Below, piece by piece: positions 42,067 to 51,129 of a stretch of DNA of 64,000 nucleotides. The stretch's first letter is position 1. The number at the start of each line of letters is the position of its first letter. Source of the DNA: Actinomadura cremea (GTDB lineage Bacteria > Actinomycetota > Actinomycetes > Streptosporangiales > Streptosporangiaceae); assembly GCF_014648495.1 (NCBI RefSeq), contig NZ_BMRF01000005.1:310001-374000 (forward strand), written 5' to 3'. The position numbers and the translations under genes were made by a program. The notes under the pieces were generated by a model. The model was not told the DNA's origin. It worked only from the letters and a program-made list of their open reading frames with translations, and searched no databases.

Positions 42067-42122
42067 CCCCTCAAATGCGACATTGTCGTCGTTGTTGACG
42101 GTTCACCTTGAGGGGGTATGGT
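42067..42122 (+). promoter_or_regulatory. Promoter with flanking inverted repeat ahead of the cvn operon
   Basis: TTGACG (42095-42100), 16-nt spacer, TATGGT (42117-42122) is a near-consensus vegetative-type promoter. CCCCTCAA (42067-42074) and TTGAGGGG (42108-42115) form an inverted repeat that brackets the -35 box, with the right arm lying between -35 and -10. A repressor binding there would block it. Confidence 0.6.
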
Positions 42123-42261
42123 CATGTTGCTAGTCTTCTACGCCGTATGGAACGGCGGCTGGCGGTCGCCTGTGCAGCACTCACTGACCATGCGCGACCC
42201 GTGCCGTTGATCCGAGCGGAAGCGGTTGCGAGTCAATTCACATATTGTTGGGGCGATAGTA

Positions 42262-42858
42262 ATGCGCTTCCGCGACTCGCGCCTGAAAAAGGCGACCAGG
42301 ACGCCGTTGCCTTCGGGCTCGGTGCTCCGGCGCCGGGCGCCTCGTGCGTCACTGGGCGAGGACGCCGTCCGGACGGGCGTCGGATGCACGAGCAACGCGA
42401 CCGTCCGGTGCGTCGCCTCGAACATCACCGTCCCGCACACGCGCGTCGCGCTCGACCGGCCGCGGGTGCGCCGCCGTCCCGTCCGAACGCCGGACACCCC
42501 CCGCACGGCGCTCGCCACCGAGGGCGGGACACGCTCCCGAGCGGACGCTCCGCCCGCCGTTCCGTCGGGCGCCGGGAAGCGTTCCGCGACCATCGAGCCG
42601 GAGGACCTGCCACCCGTGCCCGACACCACCACACCGTCCGGACTACCCGTCCGGGTGCCGCAGGCGAACCTTGTCGACCCCCTGCGCGCCGACGAGCCCA
42701 TCGCCGCACAGCAGCCGGACGAGGACGACGACCTCGGCCGCTCCCCCGAGGAGATCAAGCGGATCATGGGGGCGTACCAGCGCGGTGGTCGGCGCGGCCG
42801 CAGTGACGCGGCCCTGAACCTCGGCAACACAGCAGCGAAAGGCGAGGAAGAGCAGTGA
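42262..42858 (+). CDS. Internally deleted CvnA: N-terminal stub plus C-terminal tail, no kinase domain
   Basis: 198 residues from ATG at 42262 (GGGGCG upstream; TTG at 42226 also in frame). The opening M-R-F-R-D-S-R-L-K-K resembles the basic start of CvnA kinases. No TM helix, sensor, HAMP or ATPase domain follows; instead comes an Arg/Pro/Thr-rich stretch. The last ~75 residues match the tail of the intact cvnA in this window: G-L-P-V-R-V-P-Q-A-N-L-V-D-P-L-R against G-L-P-V-R-R-P-Q-E-N-L-V-P-A-L-R, and R-I-M-G-A-Y-Q-R-G against R-I-F-G-S-Y-Q-R-G. It overlaps cvnB as GTGA, exactly as full cvnA genes do. Either a degenerate gene or a retained adaptor peptide; both are possible. Confidence 0.75.
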   Translation: MRFRDSRLKKATRTPLPSGSVLRRRAPRASLGEDAVRTGVGCTSNATVRCVASNITVPHTRVALDRPRVRRRPVRTPDTPRTALATEGGTRSRADAPPAVPSGAGKRSATIEPEDLPPVPDTTTPSGLPVRVPQANLVDPLRADEPIAAQQPDEDDDLGRSPEEIKRIMGAYQRGGRRGRSDAALNLGNTAAKGEEEQ

Positions 42859-43277
42859 CGCAGAAGACGGGGTCCGCATCCGACCTGGGCTGGCTGCTGG
42901 ACGACCTCGTCCGGCGGCTCCCGCACGCCCGTGGTGCGGTCGTACTGTCGGCCGACGGCCTGCTCATGGCCTCCTCCGAGGGAGTGGCGCAGGACGACGG
43001 CGAGCACCTGGCCGCCGTCGCGGCGGGGATGCAGAGCCTGGCCAAGGGCGCCGGGGTGCGCTTCGGCGGCGGCCCGGTCCGGCAGACGATCATCGAGATG
43101 CAGTCGGCCTTCCTGCTGGTCACGGTGGCCGGGAAAGGCGCGTGCCTGGCCGTCCTTGCCGGCGAGGAAGCCGACGTGGGCCTGATCGCCTATGAGATGG
43201 CGATGCTGGTCACGTCCATGGGCCACCACCTGACGACGCCGTCACGGTCCGAGGCTGCGGAGGACCGGTCCCGATGA
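42855..43277 (+). CDS. cvnB: Roadblock/LC7-domain protein CvnB
   Basis: 140 residues from GTG at 42855. Compact roadblock fold: D-L-G-W-L-L-D-D-L-V-R-R-L-P-H-A-R-G-A-V-V-L-S-A-D-G-L-L-M-A-S-S, then A-A-G-M-Q-S-L-A-K-G-A and V-L-A-G-E-E-A-D-V-G-L-I-A-Y-E-M. Proteins of this type act with MglA/Rab-like GTPases, as GAPs or scaffolds. In conservons CvnB and CvnD form the switch pair. It overlaps both neighbours by 4 nt (GTGA, ATGA). Confidence 0.93.
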   Translation: MTQKTGSASDLGWLLDDLVRRLPHARGAVVLSADGLLMASSEGVAQDDGEHLAAVAAGMQSLAKGAGVRFGGGPVRQTIIEMQSAFLLVTVAGKGACLAVLAGEEADVGLIAYEMAMLVTSMGHHLTTPSRSEAAEDRSR

Positions 43278-43696
43278 TGCCCCCCGAGGACCCCCGGCCC
43301 TGGCCGGGCGAACCGGTGCCACCGCCTCCCGCCGGGGACGAACTGCTCGACGACCGCGCGGGCCCCATGGTGCGCCCGTACGTGATGACCAGCGGGCGGA
43401 TGGAACCCGCCCGCGGCAAGTTCGACCTCATCACGCTCGTGGTGGCGTCCGGACCGGAGCCCGAAGGCGCCGTCGGCCTCGGCCCCGAACACCTGGCGAT
43501 CATCCGGCTGTGCCAGTCGGTGATGTCGGTGGCGGAGCTGACGGGCCACCTCGACCTTCCCGTCGCGACCGTCCGGGTCATGCTCGGCGACCTCCTCGAC
43601 AAGGGGTTCGTCATGATGCAGGAGCCCGAACCGGAGGCGGACATGCACGACATCAGGCTCTACAAGGCGGTGATCGATGGTCTCCGGGCCCTCTAG
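43274..43696 (+). CDS. cvnC: DUF742-family protein CvnC
   Basis: 140 residues from ATG at 43274. DUF742 pattern: a Pro/Asp-rich N-terminus, V-R-P-Y-V-M-T-S-G-R-M-E-P-A, H-L-A-I-I-R-L-C-Q-S-V-M-S-V-A-E-L-T-G-H-L-D-L-P-V-A-T-V-R-V-M-L-G-D-L-L-D-K-G-F-V, the last part forming a winged helix. In conservons CvnC sits in a membrane-proximal complex with CvnA, B and D. It overlaps cvnD by 20 nt. Confidence 0.93.
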   Translation: MMPPEDPRPWPGEPVPPPPAGDELLDDRAGPMVRPYVMTSGRMEPARGKFDLITLVVASGPEPEGAVGLGPEHLAIIRLCQSVMSVAELTGHLDLPVATVRVMLGDLLDKGFVMMQEPEPEADMHDIRLYKAVIDGLRAL

Positions 43697-44276
43697 TGTG
43701 CGCGCGCGTCGGCTGCCCACCGCGGTGAAGATCGTGATCGCGGGCGGCTTCGGAGTCGGCAAGACCACGATGGTCGGGACCGTCTCGGAGACCAAGCCCC
43801 TGCGGACCGAGGAGATCCTCACCGACGAGAGCGTCGGCGTCGACGACGTCTCCGGCGTCGAGCGCAAGCAGACGACGACCGTCGCGATGGACTTCGGCCG
43901 GATCACCATGCAGGACGAGTACGTCCTGTACCTGTTCGGCACGCCGGGCCAGCAGCGGTTCTGGTTCATGTGGGACGAGGTGACGCTGGGCGCACTCGGC
44001 GCGGTCGTCCTCGCCGACACCCGCCGGCTGTCCGACTGCTTCCCCTCAGTCGACTACTTCGAGCGCCGCAACACGCCCTTCATCGTCGCCGTCAACTGCT
44101 TCGAGGGCGCCCAGCAGTACGACCTGGCGGAGATCCAGATGGCTCTGAACCTGGGCCCGAAGGTCCCCGTCATGCTCTGCGACGCCCGCAAGCTCGACTC
44201 GTGCAAGGAGGTCCTCATCGACCTCGTCCTGCACGCCATGAAGGCCCGCGGCCTCACCGAAGAACAACCGGTCTGA
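43677..44276 (+). CDS. cvnD: Ras-like small GTPase CvnD
   Basis: 199 residues from ATG at 43677. P-loop G-G-F-G-V-G-K-T-T (G1), T in the switch I region (Q-T-T-T-V-A-M-D-F-G), D-x-x-G replaced by the family form L-F-G-T-P-G-Q-Q-R-F, and V-N-C-F-E-G instead of N-K-x-D, as usual in bacterial CvnD. It cycles between GTP and GDP and is thought to relay the CvnA signal. All key residues are present, so the switch downstream of the missing kinase looks functional. Confidence 0.94.
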   Translation: MVSGPSSVRARRLPTAVKIVIAGGFGVGKTTMVGTVSETKPLRTEEILTDESVGVDDVSGVERKQTTTVAMDFGRITMQDEYVLYLFGTPGQQRFWFMWDEVTLGALGAVVLADTRRLSDCFPSVDYFERRNTPFIVAVNCFEGAQQYDLAEIQMALNLGPKVPVMLCDARKLDSCKEVLIDLVLHAMKARGLTEEQPV

Positions 44277-44284
44277 CCCAGAGC

Positions 44285-44330
44285 GACGGCCCTCGGGGCG
44301 GCGACCGAAGTCGCCGCCCCCAGGGCCGTC
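44285..44330. terminator. Strong bidirectional terminator after the cvn operon
   Basis: Two nested perfect stems: GACGGCCCT (44285-44293) with AGGGCCGTC (44322-44330), and GGCGGCGAC (44297-44305) with GTCGCCGCC (44310-44318) around CGAA, separated by CGG/CCC. It touches the stop codon of the convergent minus-strand gene. Confidence 0.85.
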
Positions 44331-44613
44331 AACGGTTCCGGCGGTCGCGCCTCATCTCCTCGAGCCGACGCTCCAGCTCGGCCCGGTGCGCCCGCGCGTT
44401 GGAGCCGTCGAGCTGCCCCGCGAACGCACGGTACGCGGCGGCCACCAGGTCGGCGGGGACGTCCGGACGGGCCCGCGCGATGGCCCACAGAGCATCCTCG
44501 ACCTCCATGTCCAAGCCGGTCTCGGTCCACAGCGCGCCCTCGCTCAGCGCCGATTCGAGCATGGCCGCGAAGTTGCTCCGCAGTTCCTCCTGCGATGGAT
44601 GCCCCAGCCGCAC
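44329..44613 (-). CDS. Hypothetical small protein, 94 residues
   Basis: GTG at 44613 is preferred because GAGGGG lies seven nt upstream; another GTG at 44658 would add 15 residues. Helical and charged, with W-T-E-T-G-L-D-M-E-V-E-D-A-L-W-A-I-A-R-A-R-P-D-V-P-A and a very basic end (R-R-L-E-E-M-R-R-D-R-R-N-R). No recognised family. It converges on the cvn operon and shares its terminator hairpin. Confidence 0.6.
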   Translation of the reverse strand: MRLGHPSQEELRSNFAAMLESALSEGALWTETGLDMEVEDALWAIARARPDVPADLVAAAYRAFAGQLDGSNARAHRAELERRLEEMRRDRRNR

Positions 44614-44712
44614 AGCCGCCCCTCTTCCTCGTCGGCGAAGGGCAACGCTAACAGACACATGTGTACCGCCCAGCGGCCTGACGCCAAGGGCGACGCAATG
44701 AACACCGCGTCG

Positions 44713-45753
44713 CTAGCCGGTCCTCGTCACCACGTAGTCGCAGAGGGCGGTGAGGGCGTCCCGGGCCGCGTTGGCGGGGAGGGTGAGGAGTTCGGTGCGG
44801 GCGTCCTCGGCGACGCGGTGGAGGTCGGCGCGGGCGCGGTCCATGGCGGGGTGGGCGCGCAGGAGCGCGAGGGCCTCGGCGTGGAGGGCGTCGTCGGTGA
44901 GGTCCTGGACGAGGAGGTCGCGCAGGCGCGCGTCGTCGGGACCGGAGCCGACGCCGCCGAGCACGTGGTGCATCGGGAGGGTGCGGATGCCCTCGCGGAG
45001 GTCGGTGCCGGGGGTCTTGCCGGACTCCTCGGTCTCGGACTCGATGTCGAGGATGTCGTCGGACACCTGGAACGCGATGCCGATCTTCTCGCACGCGGAG
45101 GTGACCGTGTCGACCGTGGAGGTCGGGGCGCCGGACAGGAGGGCGCCGAACTGGCCGGAGACGGCGATGAGGGACGCGGTCTTGTCGGCGAGGACCTGGA
45201 GGTAGTGCTTGAGGGGGTCGGCGCCCTCGGCGGGGCCGGTGGTCTCCTCGATCTGGCCGCTGACCAGGCGGGCGAACGCGCGGGCCTGGATGCGGACGGG
45301 CTCGGTGCCGAGGTCGGCGAGCAGGTCGGACGCGCGGGCGAACAGGTAGTCGCCGGTGAGGATCGCGCGGGTGTTGTCCCACCGGACGTTCGCGGACTGC
45401 CGGCCGCGGCGGACGGTCGCCTCGTCCATGACGTCGTCGTGGTAGAGGGTGCCGAGGTGGGTGAGCTCGACGACGACCGCGGCCGGGACGAGCCCGGACG
45501 CGGTCGGATCGCCGAAGTGGGAGGCGAGCGTCACCAGCATGGGCCGGAAGCGTTTGCCGCCGGCCTCGACGAGGTGCTTGGACGCCTCGTTGAGCAGCGG
45601 GTTGTCGCTGCGGACCGAGTCGAGGAGCAGTTCCTCGACGGCGGCCAGGAAACGTCTGCTGTCGGCCGCGAGCGCCGAGTCCACGGGAAGCCCGAACGGG
45701 CCGGTCTCCTGCACGGCCGGCCCGCCGGACTCCTCAGCGAAGGCGTTGCTCAC
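44713..45753 (-). CDS. Long-chain polyprenyl diphosphate synthase (probably menaquinone side chain)
   Basis: 346 residues from GTG at 45753 (GGGAG eight nt upstream). First Asp-rich motif D106-D-V-M-D110, second D232-D-I-L-D236, plus G-G-K-R-F-R-P near the start. The fifth residue before the first motif is Gly, a small residue, as in enzymes making long chains rather than C15 or C20. It condenses isopentenyl diphosphate onto an allylic primer. It begins only 10 nt after nuoN, so it is probably the last gene of the nuo transcript, supplying the isoprenoid tail of the menaquinone that complex I reduces. GGPP supply to the terpenoid genes nearby cannot be excluded. Confidence 0.92.
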   Translation of the reverse strand: MSNAFAEESGGPAVQETGPFGLPVDSALAADSRRFLAAVEELLLDSVRSDNPLLNEASKHLVEAGGKRFRPMLVTLASHFGDPTASGLVPAAVVVELTHLGTLYHDDVMDEATVRRGRQSANVRWDNTRAILTGDYLFARASDLLADLGTEPVRIQARAFARLVSGQIEETTGPAEGADPLKHYLQVLADKTASLIAVSGQFGALLSGAPTSTVDTVTSACEKIGIAFQVSDDILDIESETEESGKTPGTDLREGIRTLPMHHVLGGVGSGPDDARLRDLLVQDLTDDALHAEALALLRAHPAMDRARADLHRVAEDARTELLTLPANAARDALTALCDYVVTRTG

Positions 45754-45763
45754 CCAAGACTCC

Positions 45764-47329
45764 CTACCGGACGAACATTTGCGTGGTGGCATCTCCCGCG
45801 AGGTCCAGGATCGGCTGCGGGAGCACGCCGAGTACCACAGTAGCCGTCACGCCGACCGCGACGACGATCGCGGTGGCCGGTGGGGCCACGACGACGGGGC
45901 CGTCGGCGTCCGGTTCGCTGAAGAACATGACGACGATCACGCGGACGTAGAAGAACGCGGCGACGGCCGAGGCGAGGACGCCGACGATGACGAGGGGGGT
46001 CGCCCCGCCCTCGACGGCCGCCTTGAACACCGCGAACTTGCCGGTGAACCCGCTGGTCAGCGGGATGCCGGCGAACGCCAGGAGGAACAGGGAGAAAACG
46101 CCGGCGACGACCGGGGAGCGCTTGCCGAGCCCGGCCCAGCGGGACAGGTGCGCCGCCTCGCCGCCCGCGTCCCGCACCATGGTGACGACGGCGAACGCGC
46201 CGATCGTGGTGAACCCGTAGGCCGCCAGGTAGAACAGCGAACCGGACAGGCCGTCCCGGGAGGTGGCGATCACGCCCATGAGCAGGAAGCCCGCGTGCGC
46301 GATGGACGAGTAGGCGAGCATCCGCTTGATGTCGGTCTGCGTGATCGCGATGATCGCGCCGGCGACCATGGTGAGAATCGCCACACCCCACATGGCGGGC
46401 TCCCAGTCCCATTCGAGGGTCCCGAACGCGACGTAGTAGACGCGCAGGATCGCGCCGAACGCGGAGACCAGGGTGCAGGACGCCATGAGCGCGGTGATCG
46501 GGGTCGGTGCGCCCTGGTAGACGTCCGGCTTCCACATGTGGAACGGGACGCCGCCGAGCTTGAACAGGAGCCCGACGGTGAGGAGCGCGACGCCCGCCAG
46601 CAGGAGGGTCTCGCTGCCCGCGTCCCGGCTGATCTCCTGGGAGATGGCCGAGAGGGTGACCGACCCGGCGTACCCGTACAGGAGCGCGATGCCGTACAGG
46701 AAGAACGCCGACGAGAACGCGCCCAGCAGGAAGTACTTGACCGCGGCCTCCTGGGAGAGGAGGCGGCGGCGCCGGGCGAGGCCGCAGAGGAGGTACAGCG
46801 GCAGGGACATGACCTCGAGACCGATGAACATGGTCAGCAGGTCGTTGGACGCCGGGAAGATCAGCATGCCCCCGACGGCGAACATCATCAGCGGGTAGAC
46901 CTCGGTCTGGACGACGCCCGCCTCCTGCGAGCGCTGCTCGGCCTCGCTGCCGGGCAGCGCGGACGCCTGCGCGGCGAAGTGCCCGCCGGCGCGGTCGCCG
47001 CCGCGCTCGGCGATGAGCAGGAGGCTGACGAGCGCCAGCACGAGGATCGTGCCCTGCAGGAACAGGGTGGGCCCGTCGACGCCGAGGGCCCCCTCCGCGG
47101 CGACGTGGTGCGGGACGCCGTCCCAGGCCAGCGCGATCGTCCAGACGAACCCGCCGAGCAGGCCGAGGAACGTGAGCGGGACCTGGACGCGGGGCCGCCA
47201 GGTGCGGCCGACGAACGCCTCGACCAGCACGCCGACGACGGCGACGCCGAGAACGATCAGCAGCGGGCCGATCTCCGCGTACTCGATGTGGGGCGCCGGG
47301 ATCTCGGCGCCCTGCGCGAGTGTGCTCAT
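45764..47329 (-). CDS. nuoN: NADH-quinone oxidoreductase subunit N
   Basis: 521 residues. Antiporter-like membrane subunit with about 14 helices. G-Y-A-G-S-V-T-L-S, L-F-K-L-G-G-V-P-F-H-M-W-K-P-D-V-Y-Q-G-A-P-T-P (helix 7 Lys and the His loop) and the helix 8 to 12 lysine relay (D-I-K-R-M-L-A-Y-S-S-I-A-H-A-G) are conserved. One of the three proton-pumping modules. It overlaps nuoM as ATGA and is followed by the polyprenyl synthase gene. Confidence 0.96.
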   Translation of the reverse strand: MSTLAQGAEIPAPHIEYAEIGPLLIVLGVAVVGVLVEAFVGRTWRPRVQVPLTFLGLLGGFVWTIALAWDGVPHHVAAEGALGVDGPTLFLQGTILVLALVSLLLIAERGGDRAGGHFAAQASALPGSEAEQRSQEAGVVQTEVYPLMMFAVGGMLIFPASNDLLTMFIGLEVMSLPLYLLCGLARRRRLLSQEAAVKYFLLGAFSSAFFLYGIALLYGYAGSVTLSAISQEISRDAGSETLLLAGVALLTVGLLFKLGGVPFHMWKPDVYQGAPTPITALMASCTLVSAFGAILRVYYVAFGTLEWDWEPAMWGVAILTMVAGAIIAITQTDIKRMLAYSSIAHAGFLLMGVIATSRDGLSGSLFYLAAYGFTTIGAFAVVTMVRDAGGEAAHLSRWAGLGKRSPVVAGVFSLFLLAFAGIPLTSGFTGKFAVFKAAVEGGATPLVIVGVLASAVAAFFYVRVIVVMFFSEPDADGPVVVAPPATAIVVAVGVTATVVLGVLPQPILDLAGDATTQMFVR

Positions 47330-48906
47330 GGACGGGCTCCGTTCTCGGCGACGTTACCGGTGACGTCGGGTGCGGGATCCGGCTGGTCGACGCGCACCAG
47401 CGTCTGCTCGACCGACGGGTTGATGACGTTCAGCACCGGCTGCGGGAAGAAGCCCATCGCGACGATGATCGCGAGGATGGGCGCGACGGCCCACTTCTCC
47501 CGGGCCGTGAGGTCCTTCATGCCCTCGACCGCCGGGGTCTTGGGGCCGCCCATGGTGCGCTGGTACGTCCACAGGATGTAGATGGCGGCGAGGACGACGC
47601 CGCTGACGGCGAGGGCCCCGGCCCACTCGTACCGGCTGAACGTGCCGACGATCACGAGGAACTCGGACACGAACGTGGACAGGCCGGGCAGCGACAGCCC
47701 GGACAGGCCCGCGATCAGGAACGCCCCGGCCAGGACGGGCGCGGCCTTCTGCACGCCGCCGTAGTCGCCGATCCGGGCCGACCTCCGCCGGACGATCATG
47801 AAGCCGACGATCAGGAACAGCGCGCCCGTCGAGAACCCGTGGTTGACCATGTAGAGCGCCGCGCCGGACTGCCCCTGCGAGGTCATCGCGAAGATGCCGA
47901 GCACGATGAACCCGAAGTGCGAGACGGACGTGTAGGCGACGAGGCGCTTCAGGTCGACCTGCCCGATCGCGAGGACCGCGCCGTAGATGATGCTGAGGAC
48001 GGCGAATCCGAGCACGACCGGTGTGGCCCACTTGGCGGCGCCCGGGAACAGCTCCAGGCAGAACCGCAGCATCCCGTACGTGCCGACCTTGTCGAGGACG
48101 CCGACGATGAGGACGAGCGCGCCCGCCGGGGCCTGCTGCGCCGCGTCGGGCAGCCAGGTGTGCAGCGGCACCATCGGCGCCTTGATCGCGAAGGCGATGA
48201 AGAACCCGAGGAACAGCCACTTGGCGGTCGTCGGGTCGATGTTCATCTGCGACAGCTCGGAGAACAGGAACGTCCCCTCGCCGCGGCCTCCCTCGGCCTC
48301 CGGCCGCGCCGACAGCGGGTACAGCCAGATCACCGCGACGAGCATGATCAGCCCGCCGAACAGGGAGTACAGCAGGAACTTGACCGCCGCGTACGAGCGC
48401 TGGGCGCCGCCGAAGTACCCGATGATGAAGTACACCGGGATGAGCATCGCCTCGAAGAAGACGTAGAAGAGGAACACGTCGGTCGCCGCGAAGACGCCGA
48501 TCATGGCCGCTTCGAGCGTCAGCAGCAGCGCGAAGTACGTCTTGACGGACCGCTTGGCGGGGACGTCGACCCCGCCGGACCGGTCGTCCTCGCTCCAGGA
48601 CGCCAGCATGACGAGCGGGACGAGGATCACCGAGAGCACGATCAGGGTGAGGGCGACGCCGTCGACGCCGACCGCCCAGTGGACCCCGAACGAGGGGATC
48701 CAGTCGTACTTCTCCTCGAACTGGAACCGGGCGCCGCCCGGTTCGAACGCCGCCGCCATGACCAGGGTGAGCACCCCGACCACGATCGAGACGCCGAGCG
48801 CGAACTGCTTGACCAGCGCGTCGCGTCCGGACGGCAGCGCCGTGAGGACGGCGGCGCCCACCAGCGGCAGCGCGATGAGGACGGTCAGCCAGGGAAAGTC
48901 GCTCAT
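47326..48906 (-). CDS. nuoM: NADH-quinone oxidoreductase subunit M
   Basis: 526 residues from ATG at 48906, overlapping nuoL as ATGA. Antiporter-like subunit: [14 protein letters not shown] (essential Glu of helix 5), [17 protein letters not shown] (helix 7 Lys and His), [16 protein letters not shown] middle proton-pumping module. The C-terminus has a short Pro/Asp extension ([10 protein letters not shown]). Confidence 0.96.
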   Translation of the reverse strand: MSDFPWLTVLIALPLVGAAVLTALPSGRDALVKQFALGVSIVVGVLTLVMAAAFEPGGARFQFEEKYDWIPSFGVHWAVGVDGVALTLIVLSVILVPLVMLASWSEDDRSGGVDVPAKRSVKTYFALLLTLEAAMIGVFAATDVFLFYVFFEAMLIPVYFIIGYFGGAQRSYAAVKFLLYSLFGGLIMLVAVIWLYPLSARPEAEGGRGEGTFLFSELSQMNIDPTTAKWLFLGFFIAFAIKAPMVPLHTWLPDAAQQAPAGALVLIVGVLDKVGTYGMLRFCLELFPGAAKWATPVVLGFAVLSIIYGAVLAIGQVDLKRLVAYTSVSHFGFIVLGIFAMTSQGQSGAALYMVNHGFSTGALFLIVGFMIVRRRSARIGDYGGVQKAAPVLAGAFLIAGLSGLSLPGLSTFVSEFLVIVGTFSRYEWAGALAVSGVVLAAIYILWTYQRTMGGPKTPAVEGMKDLTAREKWAVAPILAIIVAMGFFPQPVLNVINPSVEQTLVRVDQPDPAPDVTGNVAENGARP

Positions 48907-50819
48907 GACACGTTCACCACCAGGAGGGCGGCCACCACGACGGCGGCGCCGCAGAACATCGAGAGTGCGTAGGACCGGGCGAAGCCCGTCTGGATCCGGC
49001 GGAGCCGGCCGGAGCCGCCGCCGACCCCGGCGGCGAGGCCGTTGACGGCGCCGTCGACGCCGCGCCCGTCGAACCAGACCGCGAGGCGGGTCAGCCACTG
49101 GCCGGGCCGCATCAGCAGCGACTCGTTGATGGCGTCGCCGTACAGGTCCTTGCGGGCCGCGACGGTGACGAACGAGCCCTTGGGCTGCTCGCGCGGCACC
49201 TTGCGGGCGCCGTACTGCCGCCAGGCGATGGCCGCGCCGATCAGCACCAGGACGAACGTCGCGATGCCGGGCCCGGTGAGCGCCTGGAAGTGGTGCTCCT
49301 CCTCGGGGTGGCCGACGACCGGCTCGAGGAAGGTCCCGAACCCGCCGAGGACCAGGAACCCGCCCGCGAACAGGGAGCCGACGGACAGCAGGATCAGCGG
49401 GACGGTCATGACCTTCGGCGACTCGTGCGGGTGGACGTCGTCCGCCCAGCGCTTCTCCCCGAAGAACGTCATGAACATGACGCGGGACATGTAGTAGGCG
49501 GTGATCGCGGCGCCGAGCATCGCGCAGCCGCCGAGGATGTACCCGGACGTGCCGCCCTTGTGCAGGGCCGTCTCGATGATGACGTCCTTGGTGAACCAGC
49601 CGGACAGGCCCGGGAACCCGATGATCGCCAGGTAGCCGAGCCCGAAGGTCACGTAGGTGATCATCATGACGCCGCGGAGCGCGCCGTAGTGGCGCATGTT
49701 CACGTCGTCCTTGGTGCCGTGCATGACCGACCCGGCGCCGAGGAACAGCCCCGCCTTGAAGAAGCCGTGCGCGATGAGGTGCGCGATGGCGATGACGTAC
49801 CCGGCCTTGCCGAGCCCGGCGGCGAGCGTCATGTAGCCGATCTGCGACATCGTCGACCCGGCGAGGGCCTTCTTGATGTCGTCCTTGCCGCACCCGATGA
49901 TCGCACCGGCGAGCAGCGTGGCCGCGCCGACGATCGTCACGACGAGCTGCGCGGTGGTCGACAGCTCGAAGATGGGCCCGGACCGGACGATCAGGTAGAC
50001 GCCCGCGGTGACCATCGTCGCCGCGTGGATGAGCGCCGACACGGGCGTCGGGCCCTCCATGGCGTCCAGCAGCCAGGACTGCAGCGGGAGCTGCGCCGAC
50101 TTGCCGCACGCGCCGAGCAGGAGCAGCAGCGCGATGGCGGTGGCCGTCCCGGTGCCGAGCTGCGAGGCGAGGCCGACGTGCTCGGCGCCCTCACCGAGCA
50201 CCTCGGTGAAGTCGATCGAGCCGACCGCGCTGAACAGCAGCGCGATCGCGAGGATCAGCCCCATGTCGCCGACGCGGTTGACGACGAACGCCTTCTTCGC
50301 GGCGGTCGCGGCGGTCGGCTTGTGCTGCCAGAACCCGATGAGCAGGTACGAGGCGAGGCCGACGCCCTCCCAGCCGATGAACAGCACGACGAAGTTGCCG
50401 CCCAGGACGAGCAGCAGCATCGCGGCGACGAACAGGTTCAGGTACGCGAAGAACCTGCGCCGGTCGGGGTCGTGCTCCATGTAGCCGATGGAGTAGATGT
50501 GGATGAGCGAGCCCACCCCGGTGATCAGCAGCACGAAGCTGATGGACAGCGGGTCCACCAGCAGGTCCATGCCGACCTTGAACGAGCCGACGTCGACGAA
50601 GTCCCACAGGTGCAGGGTGCGGCGCCGCTCTTCGGCGTCGTATCCGAGCATCTGCGCGAACATCGCCGCGCCGACGACGAACGATCCGACCGACATGGCG
50701 ACGCCGAGCAGGTGCCCCCAGCGGTCGGTGCGCCTCCCCCCGAGGAGGAGGATCGCGGCGCCCGCGAGCGGCAGCGCGATCAGGAGCCAGGCCGCGGCCT
50801 GGATGCCTTCGGCTTGCAT
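48903..50819 (-). CDS. nuoL: NADH-quinone oxidoreductase subunit L
   Basis: 638 residues from ATG at 50819. About 16 helices including the long lateral amphipathic helix region at the C-terminus. [51 protein letters not shown] and [13 protein letters not shown] are the classical signatures. Distal proton-pumping module. Ten nt separate it from nuoK. Confidence 0.97.
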   Translation of the reverse strand: MQAEGIQAAAWLLIALPLAGAAILLLGGRRTDRWGHLLGVAMSVGSFVVGAAMFAQMLGYDAEERRRTLHLWDFVDVGSFKVGMDLLVDPLSISFVLLITGVGSLIHIYSIGYMEHDPDRRRFFAYLNLFVAAMLLLVLGGNFVVLFIGWEGVGLASYLLIGFWQHKPTAATAAKKAFVVNRVGDMGLILAIALLFSAVGSIDFTEVLGEGAEHVGLASQLGTGTATAIALLLLLGACGKSAQLPLQSWLLDAMEGPTPVSALIHAATMVTAGVYLIVRSGPIFELSTTAQLVVTIVGAATLLAGAIIGCGKDDIKKALAGSTMSQIGYMTLAAGLGKAGYVIAIAHLIAHGFFKAGLFLGAGSVMHGTKDDVNMRHYGALRGVMMITYVTFGLGYLAIIGFPGLSGWFTKDVIIETALHKGGTSGYILGGCAMLGAAITAYYMSRVMFMTFFGEKRWADDVHPHESPKVMTVPLILLSVGSLFAGGFLVLGGFGTFLEPVVGHPEEEHHFQALTGPGIATFVLVLIGAAIAWRQYGARKVPREQPKGSFVTVAARKDLYGDAINESLLMRPGQWLTRLAVWFDGRGVDGAVNGLAAGVGGGSGRLRRIQTGFARSYALSMFCGAAVVVAALLVVNVS

Positions 50820-50829
50820 CCCCGCCCTC

Positions 50830-51129
50830 TCAGTACTTCAGCAGGTTCACGTCGTCGACCGACGAGGACCTGCGGGTCCGGAAGATGGTCATGATGATCG
50901 CCAGACCCACCACGACCTCCGCGGCGGCCACCACCATCACGAAGAAGGCGATGATCTGGCCGTCGAGGTTGCCGTGCATGCGGGAGAACGACACGAACGC
51001 GAGGTTGGTCGCGTTCAGCATCAGCTCGACGCACATGAACACCACGATCGCGTTGCGGCGCACGAGGACGCCGACCGCTCCGATGGTGAACAGGATCGCC
51101 GAGAGCGCCAGGTAGTGCTCCGGGCTCAT
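50830..51129 (-). CDS. nuoK: NADH-quinone oxidoreductase subunit K
   Basis: 99 residues from ATG at 51129, overlapping nuoJ as ATGA. Three helices. Conserved buried glutamates are seen in [15 protein letters not shown] and [11 protein letters not shown], part of the membrane proton pathway between NuoH and NuoN. Confidence 0.97.
   Translation of the reverse strand: MSPEHYLALSAILFTIGAVGVLVRRNAIVVFMCVELMLNATNLAFVSFSRMHGNLDGQIIAFFVMVVAAAEVVVGLAIIMTIFRTRRSSSVDDVNLLKY

Noticed and set aside
45449-47581. 710-codon + strand frame opposite the polyprenyl synthase and nuoN
   Set aside because: Antisense shadow rich in Asp/Arg/Glu/Gly with no motif, fully covered by certain genes on the other strand.
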